Part shown: in pieces, positions 17,289-25,756 of the stretch
Position numbering within the stretch: position 1 is the stretch's first letter
Layout: the number at the start of each line of letters is the position of its first letter
Translations under genes and position numbers: made by a program
Notes under the pieces: generated by a model
The model's input: the letters and a program-made list of their open reading frames with translations, nothing else
Databases searched by the model: none
Told to the model about the DNA's origin: nothing
From: Hydrogeniiclostridium mannosilyticum
Lineage (GTDB): Bacteria; Bacillota; Clostridia; Oscillospirales; Acutalibacteraceae
Length of the DNA: 64,000 nucleotides
Assembly: GCF_003268275.1 (NCBI RefSeq)
Contig: NZ_QLYR01000002.1
Span: forward strand, 277,364-341,363
Direction: 5' to 3'

Positions 17289-18169
17289 GGCTTTTTACCC
17301 TCCTCTTTCAATGCAGCCAGCGCTTTCCGGTATTGATCCTCTACAAATTTCCTGGCGGCCGTAATTTCGTGCAGGTTGTCCTGCTGGGGGTCATACCACA
17401 TCTCAATCAGGTACGGCCCTTTATATTGCAGCTCCTCCAGCTTGCGGAAACAGGCGGAAAAGTCCACGCAGCCGGTTCCGAAGGGAACGCACTTGAACTT
17501 TCCCGGAAAGCCGGGCCGGACGGCAAGCGTCTCTTTAACATGCACCGCTACGATGCTGCCGCGGCCCTTTTCGAGCTCCCGCTCCACATCGTTGCCCCAG
17601 GCGGAAAGATTGCCGAGGTCGGGGTAAACCGCGTACCAGGGCGAGCGAAGCTGCTGCTCATACCAAAGGTTTTTGGTAATGGAGTTCAAAAATGGGGTGT
17701 CCATAATCTCCATGGCCAGCATGAGCTGCTTTTGCTCAGCCAAGCGGCAGGACCATTGCAGCCCCTCCAGGAAAGCCTGGCGGCTCTCCTCGGTGGAGTC
17801 CTCATAATAGACGTCGTAGCCGGCCAGCTGAATAACCCGGATGTTAAATTCCAGCGCGAAGTCCACAGCCTTGTCCATGATGTCATAGGCGCGGGCGCGG
17901 ATGTCTGGGTCGGCGCTGCCGAAGGGAAAACGGCGGTGAGCAGAAAGGCACATGGAGCGCAGCGGCACGCCGCTTTCCCGGATGGCCTGGTGCAGCGCGG
18001 CCCGCTCGGCCGGGCTCCAGTCCAAGCGCGCCAGCCGTTCGTCGGATTCGTCAATGGAGATTTCCACAAAGTCAAAGCCCAGGCTTTTGGCAGTGCTCAA
18101 GCGGTCAAGCCAGCTCAGCGCGGGGTTGAGCGCCTTTTCGTAGAGGCCGAGATCATGCTGATGTAACAT
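17285..18169 (-). CDS. L-ribulose-5-phosphate 3-epimerase-like TIM-barrel protein (UlaE/SgbU type)
   Basis: 294 aa; start ATG 18169 with AAAGGAG upstream. AP-endonuclease-2/xylose-isomerase-like barrel typical of UlaE/SgbU: LGLYEKALNPALSWLDRL, GFDFVEISIDESDERLARLDW, SMCLSAHRRFPFGSAD, AGYDVYYEDSTEESR, EIMDTPFLNSITKN, VHVKETLAVRPGFPGKF, VPFGTGCVDF and LIEMWYD, carrying the conserved metal-binding Glu/Asp/His residues. Known members interconvert L-xylulose-5-P and L-ribulose-5-P in ascorbate and L-pentose catabolism. Overlaps the kinase start by four bases, so translation is probably coupled. Confidence 0.88.
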   Translation of the reverse strand: MLHQHDLGLYEKALNPALSWLDRLSTAKSLGFDFVEISIDESDERLARLDWSPAERAALHQAIRESGVPLRSMCLSAHRRFPFGSADPDIRARAYDIMDKAVDFALEFNIRVIQLAGYDVYYEDSTEESRQAFLEGLQWSCRLAEQKQLMLAMEIMDTPFLNSITKNLWYEQQLRSPWYAVYPDLGNLSAWGNDVERELEKGRGSIVAVHVKETLAVRPGFPGKFKCVPFGTGCVDFSACFRKLEELQYKGPYLIEMWYDPQQDNLHEITAARKFVEDQYRKALAALKEEGKKP

Positions 18170-18266
18170 TGTCAGACTCCTTTTTCTACAAAACGCACCG
18201 GAACGCGCCCTTCCGGTGGCGGAGGGAACGGCCCGGAGCAGCGTTCATTCAGTGACGGGCAGGTGG

Positions 18267-19481
18267 TTAATCGTCAAAGGAGGGCATGGGCATCTCCGGG
18301 TGGTTGGGGCCGAAGTGCTTGAGCATTACCAGCGGCTCGCATACGGAGTTGTTGGTAATGGTAACGCCTTTTTCAGCCGCCTCCTGCCCCACGAAGAACT
18401 CGTCTGCGCTCAGCTGGCCGAAGCGCAGCATACCGGCAGTCTCGCAGCGGTAGCCGCCGAGGGTGCCGAAGCCCTGGGTAAGGATGCAGCCATAAGCGCC
18501 GCTATCCTTGATGGTGACGGTCTGGCCCGGCAAAACGGTAAGCTCCTTGGCGCCGACGTAGTCATTGCCGTAAACCACCCATTTTTCCACGTAGACGCCC
18601 TCCTGCTCCGAAGCAAGCAGCGGCGGGCGGAAGTAGTGCTTTTTGTAATGCGGGTCGGTGTTGGCCTCCCAATCCATCAGCTCCATTACGGCATCGATGC
18701 TGTCCTTTTCATTCTCGGGCAGGTTTTCCACCAGGAAGCCGCGGTTATAGACTTCACCGGAGGCTACATTTTCATATACGGAGTTGACGTCGCTATTCCA
18801 CTGGGGCTCATAGGTAAGGTAGGAGCCCGGCGCGTGAACGACCCCGGGCGGCGTGTACCAGCCAGTGCCCAGCTGGATGCGGTAGGCACGAGAGAGCTCG
18901 GTGATGCGGTTGTCGCCGGCTTCATAGGCGAGCAGGCGCTCGCGCACCTCCTCCTTGGTGCAGTCGGGGTCGAAGCCAAAGTAGGTAGCTGGCAAGGAAC
19001 CCTCATAATTGTTGTACTGCGGCGGGAAATAGTAGGCCTCCGGCTTGCCCAGGCGGCCGACCTTGGCGGCGTCCTTAAAGGTGAGGTGCAAGTGGTGGAA
19101 CAGCGGCACAGCGTTGTCAAAAAACTTGGCATACATTGGCCAGCCGCCGAATTTTTCCATCATTTCCTTGCCCACCAATACCTCTCGGAGTTCGTCAACC
19201 GCGTCTTTGAGGAGAAACCTCTCGTCCGGCGCCGTTCCGCAGGAGACATAGCTCATGCCCTCGTCCGCCGGAGCCAGGGGGCCGTTGTTCGCCGCGATGG
19301 TGCTGCTGAACCAGCGTTCCTTCATACCGCCGCGTATGGTCCCCAGCGCGAAGTAATCGTCCGGGTGAAGGCGGAGCCGGTGGCCCGGGCTGGAAAATTG
19401 ACGGGGGACAAAAACGGGAATTAGCTTGAGGATGCCGCCGTTTCGGTCATAAGTCTGACGGATAATTTGACTTTGATTCAT
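18267..19481 (-). CDS. Cupin-type sugar isomerase-like protein (type I PMI-like)
   Basis: 404 aa from ATG 19481, with GGGAGGA at proper distance; an alternate ATG five codons upstream overlaps that site. The sequence looks like a double cupin: PLFHHLHLTFKDAAKVGRLGKPEAYYF, an EVYNRG/LVENLPEN middle, YTPPGVVHAPGSYLTYEPQWNSD with cupin histidines, and KELTVLPGQTVTIKDSGAYGCILTQGFG as the second barrel. This resembles type I phosphomannose isomerase and the large cupin proteins found in sugar loci. First gene of the operon with epimerase and kinase, so the natural guess is an aldose-ketose isomerase feeding the kinase. The assignment is weak; no close family name is recognised. Confidence 0.6.
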   Translation of the reverse strand: MNQSQIIRQTYDRNGGILKLIPVFVPRQFSSPGHRLRLHPDDYFALGTIRGGMKERWFSSTIAANNGPLAPADEGMSYVSCGTAPDERFLLKDAVDELREVLVGKEMMEKFGGWPMYAKFFDNAVPLFHHLHLTFKDAAKVGRLGKPEAYYFPPQYNNYEGSLPATYFGFDPDCTKEEVRERLLAYEAGDNRITELSRAYRIQLGTGWYTPPGVVHAPGSYLTYEPQWNSDVNSVYENVASGEVYNRGFLVENLPENEKDSIDAVMELMDWEANTDPHYKKHYFRPPLLASEQEGVYVEKWVVYGNDYVGAKELTVLPGQTVTIKDSGAYGCILTQGFGTLGGYRCETAGMLRFGQLSADEFFVGQEAAEKGVTITNNSVCEPLVMLKHFGPNHPEMPMPSFDD

Positions 19482-19661
19482 ATAAATTCCTCCCAAATAT
19501 GTAGGCTAAGGTAAAAGATAACGCCGGGTGAATGAAGGCTTTACCCGCAACGGGTGAGAACCGGCCTTCTGCCATTGCCAAAGGGCTTTACCCCTTGACA
19601 ATACGAGGGACGCTAAAGAAAACGTTGCCGGTAAAACATTAAGCAATGAAAAATAAGATAT

Positions 19662-19720
19662 AAAAACGTTTTTCTTACTTGCTATTTAAAATCATACCCC
19701 GATAATACAGGTTTTGTCAA
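19662..19720 (-). promoter_or_regulatory. Promoter and LacI-type operator of the sugar operon
   Basis: Minus strand TTGACA (19715-19720), 18-bp spacer, TATGAT (19691-19696). Immediately downstream is the CG-centred palindrome AAAAACGTTTTT (19662-19673), the shape LacI/GalR-family repressors bind. No such regulator is encoded in the window. Nothing else is seen in 19482-19866. Confidence 0.6.
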
Positions 19721-19866
19721 GATGAAAACACTTTTTGGCTGTCGTGAGAAAAATTTACCTGTAAAGCCGGGGAGCTTTAATTATAGATATTGCCTGATGG
19801 CCCCCATAAGCTGGGGCATAAAACGAAAGTCATGATGGCTCCATGGCGTTGGGCTAATCGGCAGGA

Positions 19867-20189
19867 TTACGAGGAGAGCTCCAGGGCCTTTTCTAAAAAT
19901 AATCTGTGGGCAAGGCCGCCCCGCTCCTGGCCTTGTGCGCCCGGAGCCGTTCCAGTTCCTCGCTGCTGTAGCCGTGGGTTTGGGCGAGGGGATGGATGCT
20001 CTCAAGAATATCGGCCAGTTCCTCAAGGGTACGGTTATTGAGGTGTTCCTCCGTTTCTTCACGGAACTTTTGCCTCAGGGCTTCTTGGTAAGCCTTGCCG
20101 TCCAGCATGGAGCAGACGGCCTGTTGTCTGTTAGCGGCAATGATTTCCGGAATCCGGTCGCGGACCAACTTCTGATGCGGTGTTTCCTT
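19867..20189 (-). pseudogene. Frameshifted MazG-like NTP pyrophosphohydrolase (YNKLVRDRIP family)
   Basis: Translation gives HQKLVRDRIPEII, then EETEEHLNNRTLEELADILESIHPLAQTHGYSSEELERLRAHKA, clearly a small house-cleaning nucleotide pyrophosphohydrolase of the phosphoribosyl-ATP-pyrophosphohydrolase-like (MazG superfamily) kind. After LRAHKA the reading frame slips: the expected C-terminus (QERGGLAHRLFLEKALELSS, stop at 19867-19869) is present one base out of frame near 19925, as if one base were lost. The N-terminus also lacks a start: homology begins upstream of the first possible codon (TTG at 20168), and no ATG, GTG or TTG exists between it and the stop codon of the preceding gene. Either a decayed gene or a sequencing error; the missing start favours decay. 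Confidence 0.65.
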
Positions 20190-20234
20190 CGTTTTAGGAT
20201 CTCTTTTTTGCTCTGAGAAGCCCCCACAGGCTTT

Positions 20235-21380
20235 TTAGCGTTGCAGGCGCAGGGCGGCGCGCAGATCTCCTTCACGGTCCGGATCCAGCGATCCGTCGAA
20301 ATTCACACAGGTGGAATAGATAAAACGGCCCGTTTCTGCGGTGACACGCCCGATAAGCTCCGCGTGCTCATAGGCGTTTAAAACACAAAGATGCTGTGTG
20401 GCGACCGGGCTGTTGTGGCAGATGATGGACATGTCGTCCCGAATCTGGGTTGCGGCGAGCGGGAGGTCGGTCTCACAGCTGGAAAAATTGACGCCGATCA
20501 GCGGCTTTACCTCGCCCAGCGCCTGAAGGACATGGTTCATGGAGCCGCAGGTATGAACGAGAACGCCGCCGAACGCCTCGCCGATTTTTTGCAGATAGGG
20601 GTTCATAAACTCGCGGACAATATCCGCCGAGACTACAGCCACCAAGTCCTCGCTCAGCGCGACGCCCTTTTCCTGTGGAAGCCACAGGCAGGGCAGACAG
20701 TGAAAAAAGGTGATGTCGCCCCCAGCGGCCTCATCCATTTTTTTGCAGTAATCTATGAAAATATCCGTACATCTGGAAATCAGGTAATGAACCTCGTCCG
20801 GGTAGTCGTAGCAGGCGATGAGGAAGTCCTCAATACCCCAGATTTGGCTTGCCACTGAAAAGGGGCCTTGCATATCGGTCTCATAAAAAGAAATCCGGCC
20901 CTGTGTTTTTTGACGCCAGTACTTAATTTTATCGAGCATTTCCCCGCCGGCGGTGTCGGGGGTAAAGCCGGCCTCCGGCAGGCTGTAGACGTCCTGGGGG
21001 GCGCTGATGGCCGGCTTGACCCGGACGGAATTTTCAGCAAATTCCTCCACACATCCGAAATAGGAGGGCAGGGTGAGCTGGCGAATTCCGGGGGAAAGCG
21101 CGGGGTAAAAATCGTCGTCCCATTGCTCCCCGTGGCGGGCAATCCCCGCGAGCTGGCAGGCCAGCTCGCGGTCATAAGGGGAGAGAGACGCCAGCTGCTC
21201 AGGCGGGAGGCTGTTGTCCAGGTGGAAAGCCGTGTAGGGAATGTGTTCCCCACGGCCGGTGTGGTTCCAAAAGCTGGTCATGCGGTCCCGAATCGCCTTT
21301 TTGCGCTGTTCAGGATAGACGCGGTCGATGCGGTCGAGTAACTCAGAGATAAGCCGGCCGGTTTCTTGCGTATTCATCAT
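20235..21380 (-). CDS. URO-D superfamily protein with HTCG motif
   Basis: 381 aa; ATG 21380 with GGAGG upstream. URO-D/methyltransferase-like barrel: SFYETDMQGPFSVASQIWGIEDFLIACYDYPDEVHYL, EFMNPYLQKIGEAFGGVLVHTCGSMNHVL, GVNFSSCETDLP. HTCG near residue 278 matches the HxC zinc ligands of MtaA/CmuA-type corrinoid methyltransferases, so a metal-dependent methyl- or group-transfer chemistry is possible. No corrinoid protein or heme gene is near. Lies 56 bp downstream of the ADP-ribosylglycohydrolase gene and is probably co-transcribed. Only distantly similar to the URO-D protein at 6613. Confidence 0.8.
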   Translation of the reverse strand: MMNTQETGRLISELLDRIDRVYPEQRKKAIRDRMTSFWNHTGRGEHIPYTAFHLDNSLPPEQLASLSPYDRELACQLAGIARHGEQWDDDFYPALSPGIRQLTLPSYFGCVEEFAENSVRVKPAISAPQDVYSLPEAGFTPDTAGGEMLDKIKYWRQKTQGRISFYETDMQGPFSVASQIWGIEDFLIACYDYPDEVHYLISRCTDIFIDYCKKMDEAAGGDITFFHCLPCLWLPQEKGVALSEDLVAVVSADIVREFMNPYLQKIGEAFGGVLVHTCGSMNHVLQALGEVKPLIGVNFSSCETDLPLAATQIRDDMSIICHNSPVATQHLCVLNAYEHAELIGRVTAETGRFIYSTCVNFDGSLDPDREGDLRAALRLQR

Positions 21381-21436
21381 CGTAAACCTCCGTCAATTTC
21401 GGTGGGGATCAGCGCCCGCCGTTTCATGCGGCGATG

Positions 21437-23524
21437 CTATTGCAGGGCAGCCGCTGCCGCTTGGGCGCCGGCTGCTTTTTTGCAGATGAGCGCGGTCAAT
21501 TCAGCCGCGAGCGCCTTGTATTGCCGCAGGGATTTTTCCTCATACAGGGTCAGTACATAATCGGGAACGCTTGCCATTCCGCCCATACAGGCGGAGAGCA
21601 GGGCCGTTTGGCAGGCGATGGTGTCGCTGTCACGGCCGATGTTGGTGCCGCCGACCATACACTGCCAGACATCTCCGTTTGCCACCTTGAAGATTGCCAG
21701 CGTCAGGGCGATGACCTCCCACGGGTCCTGCCCGTTGTAGGACAGGAAGCGGTCGTATAAAATCTGCCGGACTTCCAGGACGTCGCGGTAGCCTTCGACT
21801 GCGTCGAGGACCTCCTGAAAATAGGCGCGGGCATCCCGTTTTTCAAGATGATCAAATAGGCATAGGGGTTCCCTTGGCGCGGCGTCCAGTGCGGCGGCAA
21901 TCACATTTTCGACGGTGGCATCCCGGCGCAGCGCCTGTGCTGTGGCGGCACAGAGCATGGCTGCCGCGTGAACGTCAAAGCCGCGCTGATACTGGTAGGC
22001 CAGTTCCAGGCCGTCGCGTCCTGCGGTGAACGGGTCGCCCACATGGTACATGCCCACGCCGTCGCAGCCCATCAGAGCGCTGCCCGTGACCACGTTCCAG
22101 TGCCCGCAGGCATGCGGCTTCAGGCCCTTCTTCAGCACATCAAGGCCGTGCTGGGAGTCATAATAGAATTTTTTAGGGTTCATCTTTTGCAGGAAGGTGT
22201 CTGCAAGATCCTCCGGGTAGATTCTGCCCTGACAGTTGAGGATGGTCTCAATCCACATGATCAGCATGGCGGCGTCGTCCTCTGTGTCGATCCGTTTTGC
22301 ATCCAGGATTTCGGTAACCACACCGTAATGCGCGGCAATCCAGCCGTAGCTCCGGTCCTCCACCGGGCTGCCCATCACGTTGGCGGCGGTTCCCGCCAAC
22401 AGGCCCGCCAGAATTCTGTCATACAATTCGGTTTCCGCGGCCTCTTCCGCCGTCCTACAACCAGCGGTAAGCGTGTAAATTTCCCTGGCAACCCGGCGTT
22501 CACGGGCCGCCCGGCTGGCCAGCATGGGGCCGCAGGCCGAGAGATACGCCTCAAGCTCCTGGTGATGGACGGCGTCCAGCGCCTCGTCCCAGCCGACTCC
22601 CCAGTCGTAGCCATTGACGGCGGCGTAAAGGCTGGCCCCAATCATAGCGGCAAAGCGGCTGTCCGCCGCCTCAAGCAGCAGGCAGAGGAAGGCGGCCCAA
22701 TCCATCTGGTGTACAAACGCATAGCCCAGGCAGGCGGCCGCGCTGTAGAAGGACTGCATCCAGTCGCAGTCCACGGTACAGGTGCTTGCAAAAAATTCCG
22801 GGGCGCGCAGGTAGGCCAGCAGCTCCTGTGTGCCGGAACAGTTCTCCGCTGTTTGGATGGCATCGCGCAAGAGCCGGAAGGCGGATTCATTGCGCTTTTC
22901 GAGCTTACGAAGCATAGCGGCCTTAACGCAGTCCCAGCTGGCCCGGGGCAATATGGCCTGAGAGATTGCCGCAGCGAGCGCCCCGGTCAACTCTACAATA
23001 TCGCCGCCGTTCAGCGTGCGGCAGAGCTTGACCCCCTCCTCATAGGCGTCGTCCGCATGTACGGCCCAGTAAATTCCCGCGGGCCAGGCTACCCAGCAGC
23101 CGGAGACGACCGAGGCGGCGTAAAGGCCGCTGATGCGGGGGTTCATCCCCTCTGCCATCAGCTCCAGGCAGGAACGCTGCACGCCCTGCGGCAGCAGCCA
23201 CTCCCGGGCGCCAAGCATGAAATCACGAAACTGCTCGGGAGAGAGCATGCTGTTTTGCCGGGCGTACTCCATGCCCAGGCCGAGAATGTGCGGGACCGTG
23301 TCCACAAAGCAGGTAGGCGGCCAGCCTGGGGTGGTAATGGCAGGCGGGTTCTTGATGAGGACCTCAAGCTGGCCTTGCAGCGCCTCGGGGCCGATAGCCG
23401 TCTGGGCGGCCTCTTCGCCGGGGAGCCGCTGGCCCCACCAGCGGCGTTCGCTCCATTGACCCATTTGATGTCCGAGAATCATCCCCCGCAGGAGGGACTC
23501 AACCCTATGAACGGCTTTTGTCAT
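21437..23524 (-). CDS. ADP-ribosylglycohydrolase-family protein (large)
   Basis: 695 aa from the ATG at 23524, picked over an ATG three codons upstream because GAAAGGATG is then correctly spaced. Signature ARH elements: GMILGHQMGQWSERRWWGQR near the N-terminus, a second AGLLAGTAANVMGSPVEDRSY block around residue 380, TEDDAAMLIM and near the C-terminus GTNIGRDSDTIACQTALLSACMGG, whose GRDSDT aspartates bind the two Mg ions. The length suggests a duplicated or extended form, against about 300-350 aa for typical ARH proteins. Known ARHs remove ADP-ribose from proteins, but bacterial homologues in sugar loci may hydrolyse other ribosides. First gene of a leftward unit with the URO-D protein. Confidence 0.8.
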   Translation of the reverse strand: MTKAVHRVESLLRGMILGHQMGQWSERRWWGQRLPGEEAAQTAIGPEALQGQLEVLIKNPPAITTPGWPPTCFVDTVPHILGLGMEYARQNSMLSPEQFRDFMLGAREWLLPQGVQRSCLELMAEGMNPRISGLYAASVVSGCWVAWPAGIYWAVHADDAYEEGVKLCRTLNGGDIVELTGALAAAISQAILPRASWDCVKAAMLRKLEKRNESAFRLLRDAIQTAENCSGTQELLAYLRAPEFFASTCTVDCDWMQSFYSAAACLGYAFVHQMDWAAFLCLLLEAADSRFAAMIGASLYAAVNGYDWGVGWDEALDAVHHQELEAYLSACGPMLASRAARERRVAREIYTLTAGCRTAEEAAETELYDRILAGLLAGTAANVMGSPVEDRSYGWIAAHYGVVTEILDAKRIDTEDDAAMLIMWIETILNCQGRIYPEDLADTFLQKMNPKKFYYDSQHGLDVLKKGLKPHACGHWNVVTGSALMGCDGVGMYHVGDPFTAGRDGLELAYQYQRGFDVHAAAMLCAATAQALRRDATVENVIAAALDAAPREPLCLFDHLEKRDARAYFQEVLDAVEGYRDVLEVRQILYDRFLSYNGQDPWEVIALTLAIFKVANGDVWQCMVGGTNIGRDSDTIACQTALLSACMGGMASVPDYVLTLYEEKSLRQYKALAAELTALICKKAAGAQAAAAALQ

Positions 23525-23635
23525 GGCAATCATCCTTTCGTCGGCAATCCTGTTTTGAATGCGGCAAGCGAGAAAACCGTTTTTTTAAACTGGGGACAGT
23601 GCCCTGATATTCGCTGTGGGCAGTCTTTTCAGCCG

Positions 23636-23664
23636 CATTTTACCATAGCGGCATATGGAAATCA
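23636..23664 (-). promoter_or_regulatory. Promoter of the ARH/URO-D unit
   Basis: Minus strand TTGATT (23659-23664), 17-bp spacer, TAAAAT (23636-23641). Confidence 0.55.
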
Positions 23665-23796
23665 ATAGAAAGTTCAGCCGTTGCATGGAAACCTTTTCAT
23701 ATTGTGGCTTTCTTTCAGGAAAAGAGCCCTTGCGGGCGGATGGAAATAAAGGCTGTAGGGGGTCCGGGTAGGCGAACGGCCTAAAAAATAATAAAG

Positions 23797-23845
23797 AAAA
23801 ACCGCCCTCAGTATGCCGGGATAAGCTATACTGAAAACGGTTTTT
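23797..23845 (-). terminator. Terminator of the QueD-like gene
   Basis: Hairpin with arms AAAAACCG...TCAGTAT and ATACTGA...CGGTTTTT; T-rich on the minus strand exit. The rest of 23525-23934 holds only the ARH promoter. Confidence 0.65.
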
Positions 23846-23934
23846 AAGGTAAAACAGTGCATAGGCTTCGGCAATTGCCGCCGAAGCCGGTAGCTGGGGC
23901 GAGGGTTCAGCTCAATTTCAGCCGCGGTGTTCCG

Positions 23935-24501
23935 TTAGGGCTTTTTGTACCCGCATTTGGGGCATACGCCGTTTTCGTTCAGCGCAATTCCGCACAGCGG
24001 GCAGCGGTCGATTTTATTGTTTGTCTGAAATTCCGCAGAAGCCGCGTTAACGCCGCTGGTAAAGGTGAGCTTGGCAATATTCAGCTTGTCTTTCAGCAGG
24101 TCGTAAACCATCTTAATCATGCCCTCTACCGTCATGGTCTCCTTTGTAACGACCAGACGGCAATCGGGATAAGCGGTAGCAAGCTCCGTCTTAAAGGCGC
24201 GGCCCTTCATCTTGTTGGTCGGCGCGCCGTTGCGGATGCCCTGCTTTTCATAGACATCGAGAATTGCGGGCAGCAGCGGGTCGTCCTCTCGTAAAATCAG
24301 TGCATGGTCAAAGTTTTTCAGCACTTCCCAAGCGGTTTTCTGGATCTCATTACAGGGGAATACCATATTCACGCCGGGCTCGACAGAATCCTCCACCTCA
24401 ATGGTCAATACGCCCGTGTGGCCGTGTAAATATTGGGCCTCCCCCTTGAAGCCGTAAAAGCGGTGTGCATACTGCAGGTCTAAAGTTGTGATACTTCTCA
24501 T
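23935..24501 (-). CDS. 6-carboxytetrahydropterin synthase-like (QueD/PTPS family) with C-terminal zinc ribbon
   Basis: 188 aa; TTAGGAGG upstream of ATG 24501. PTPS-fold zinc histidines H13, H26 and H28 (AHRF, LHGHTG), then NFDHALILREDDPLL and VTKETMTVEGMIKMVYDLL match the family. The last ~35 residues (CPLCGIALNENGVCPKCGYKK) are a four-Cys zinc ribbon not present in standard QueD. Family members make 6-carboxy- or 6-pyruvoyl-tetrahydropterin from dihydroneopterin triphosphate for queuosine or pterins. No queC, queE or queF is close by. Follows the Fur-family gene on the same strand by 91 bp. Confidence 0.82.
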   Translation of the reverse strand: MRSITTLDLQYAHRFYGFKGEAQYLHGHTGVLTIEVEDSVEPGVNMVFPCNEIQKTAWEVLKNFDHALILREDDPLLPAILDVYEKQGIRNGAPTNKMKGRAFKTELATAYPDCRLVVTKETMTVEGMIKMVYDLLKDKLNIAKLTFTSGVNAASAEFQTNNKIDRCPLCGIALNENGVCPKCGYKKP

Positions 24502-24592
24502 GGTAACATCCTCCTAAAATCTATAATTTACGGGCATGCAGCCCGCATTGCGCGCCAGTATAAGGGCAGGCCTGCGGAAACTCCGCAGGGGG

Positions 24593-25003
24593 TTACGGCT
24601 TGTCATGGCTGGACGGAGCCTGCTTTTGGCATTCCGGGCAAATCCCCCGGAACATCAGGTCATGTCCGCTGAACTCAAAGCCGTGGGCATCCCGGATTTG
24701 CCCTTCCAGGCCCGTGATGTATTCCATATCCACATCAAAGACCCGTCCACATCGCAGGCATTTTACATGGTAATGGTCATGGCACCGGTGGTCGAACCGG
24801 TCGGCCCCGCCCGGAGTTTCTATTTTTCGGATTTCCCCGCTGTCGGAAAGCTGGTTTAGGTTTCGATAAACCGTCCCTTTGCTGATATTGGGGTGTTCCC
24901 GGGTAACCTCCTGGTAAATTTCATCTGCGGTTGCGTGGCATTTCAGTTTGTTGACGGCTTCCAGAACAAGGGAGCGCTGGATGGTGTTGCGTTTGGTAAA
25001 CAT
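24593..25003 (-). CDS. Fur-family transcriptional regulator (PerR-like)
   Basis: 136 aa; ATG 25003 with TTAGGAG upstream. Winged helix: TIQRSLVLEAVNKL, ATADEIYQEV, ISKGTVYRNLNQLSDSGEI. The metal-sensing stretch DRFDHRCHDHYHVKC and two structural zinc CxxC pairs (C82/C85 and C122/C125) are intact. The asymmetric His/Asp pattern fits PerR or Fur; I cannot separate peroxide from iron sensing. A likely operator (25053-25067) lies in its own promoter region, so autoregulation is expected. In an anaerobe with desulfoferrodoxin (41972-42346) a PerR role is attractive but is inference. Confidence 0.88.
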   Translation of the reverse strand: MFTKRNTIQRSLVLEAVNKLKCHATADEIYQEVTREHPNISKGTVYRNLNQLSDSGEIRKIETPGGADRFDHRCHDHYHVKCLRCGRVFDVDMEYITGLEGQIRDAHGFEFSGHDLMFRGICPECQKQAPSSHDKP

Positions 25004-25052
25004 ATAAAAAGCTCCTAATAGTATTATTTCTCAATAAGGAGTATATCACAAT

Positions 25053-25067
25053 TAATATTTATTATCA
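25053..25067 (-). promoter_or_regulatory. Candidate Fur/PerR box
   Basis: Minus strand TGATAATAAATATTA matches 12 of 14 defined positions of the 7-1-7 Fur-family box (TGATAAT-n-ATTATCA), 50 bp upstream of the fur-type gene. Confidence 0.5.
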
Positions 25068-25259
25068 ATAGAGATTTTGAATTTTTTTATTTATATTTTT
25101 GATCGTATTCATTTTGGTTATATTGCAGAATAAAAAGGTAAAAGCCCGCTCCGAGGAGCAGGCCGTTACCGGAATAGATCCCGATATACCGTAAAAATAA
25201 TGAGATTTAGCGCTCCAACGCGACATCCCCTCAAAATGGTATGCCGCTGACGAAACAAT

Positions 25260-25298
25260 AAAAAACACCACGCATCACTTTGGATGTGTGGCGTTTTT
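25260..25298 (-). terminator. Terminator of the second MerR gene
   Basis: Arms AAAAACACCACGCATC and GATGTGTGGCGTTTTT with a short loop; A/T runs on both sides. Confidence 0.75.
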
Positions 25299-25303
25299 GC
25301 CGT

Positions 25304-25705
25304 TTATGCTTCCTCTGCCCGGATTAGGTTACTGACATAAGGCCGCGCTCCCGAAAGCACTTCGTCATAAAAATTTTGCTTCCAGTCGATATATGCAACG
25401 CTGTCCTCTAACTCCTGAATGGAGGCTTTCAGCGCCTCCTGCTTTTCAGCCAGCATTTTCTTCCGTGGAAGAATAGTGGACTCCCCCTGTAAGCATAATT
25501 CCAAATACTCCTTCATTTCCTGAATACTTAAACCGCATTTTTTTAGACAAGTCAGATCCTTGATCCACTTCACATCTTTTTCATCAAAAATCCGGCGGTT
25601 GTTTTCATCGCGTTTTACGTTAGGTACGAGACCCTCATTGCAGTAATATTTTAAAGTCTGATACGTCATGTTAAGTTTCCGGCAGACCTGCATCATGGTG
25701 TACAT
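25304..25705 (-). CDS. MerR-family transcriptional regulator
   Basis: 133 aa if the third of three consecutive ATGs (25705) is used, which has the best distance from AGGAGG; 25708 and 25711 are alternatives. MYTMMQVCRKLNMTYQTLKYYCNEGLVPNVKRDENNRRIFDEKDVKWI is the MerR DNA-binding domain, LKKCGLSIQEMKEYLELCLQG the second helix set, followed by a dimerising coiled coil (RKKMLAEKQEALKASIQELEDSVAYIDWK). The short C-terminus (VLSGARPYVSNLIRAEEA) gives no clear ligand pocket. Divergent from the flavoprotein at 25869; the shared intergenic region has a perfect MerR-type promoter, so it almost surely controls that gene. Confidence 0.9.
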   Translation of the reverse strand: MYTMMQVCRKLNMTYQTLKYYCNEGLVPNVKRDENNRRIFDEKDVKWIKDLTCLKKCGLSIQEMKEYLELCLQGESTILPRKKMLAEKQEALKASIQELEDSVAYIDWKQNFYDEVLSGARPYVSNLIRAEEA

Positions 25706-25756
25706 CATCATTGCCTCCTGTTGCGTACACAAAAAAATTTGGATTTTAAAAAACTA

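Noticed and set aside
23674-23874. 66-codon minus-strand frame between ARH and QueD-like genes
   Set aside because: Overlaps the QueD terminator and has no ribosome site.
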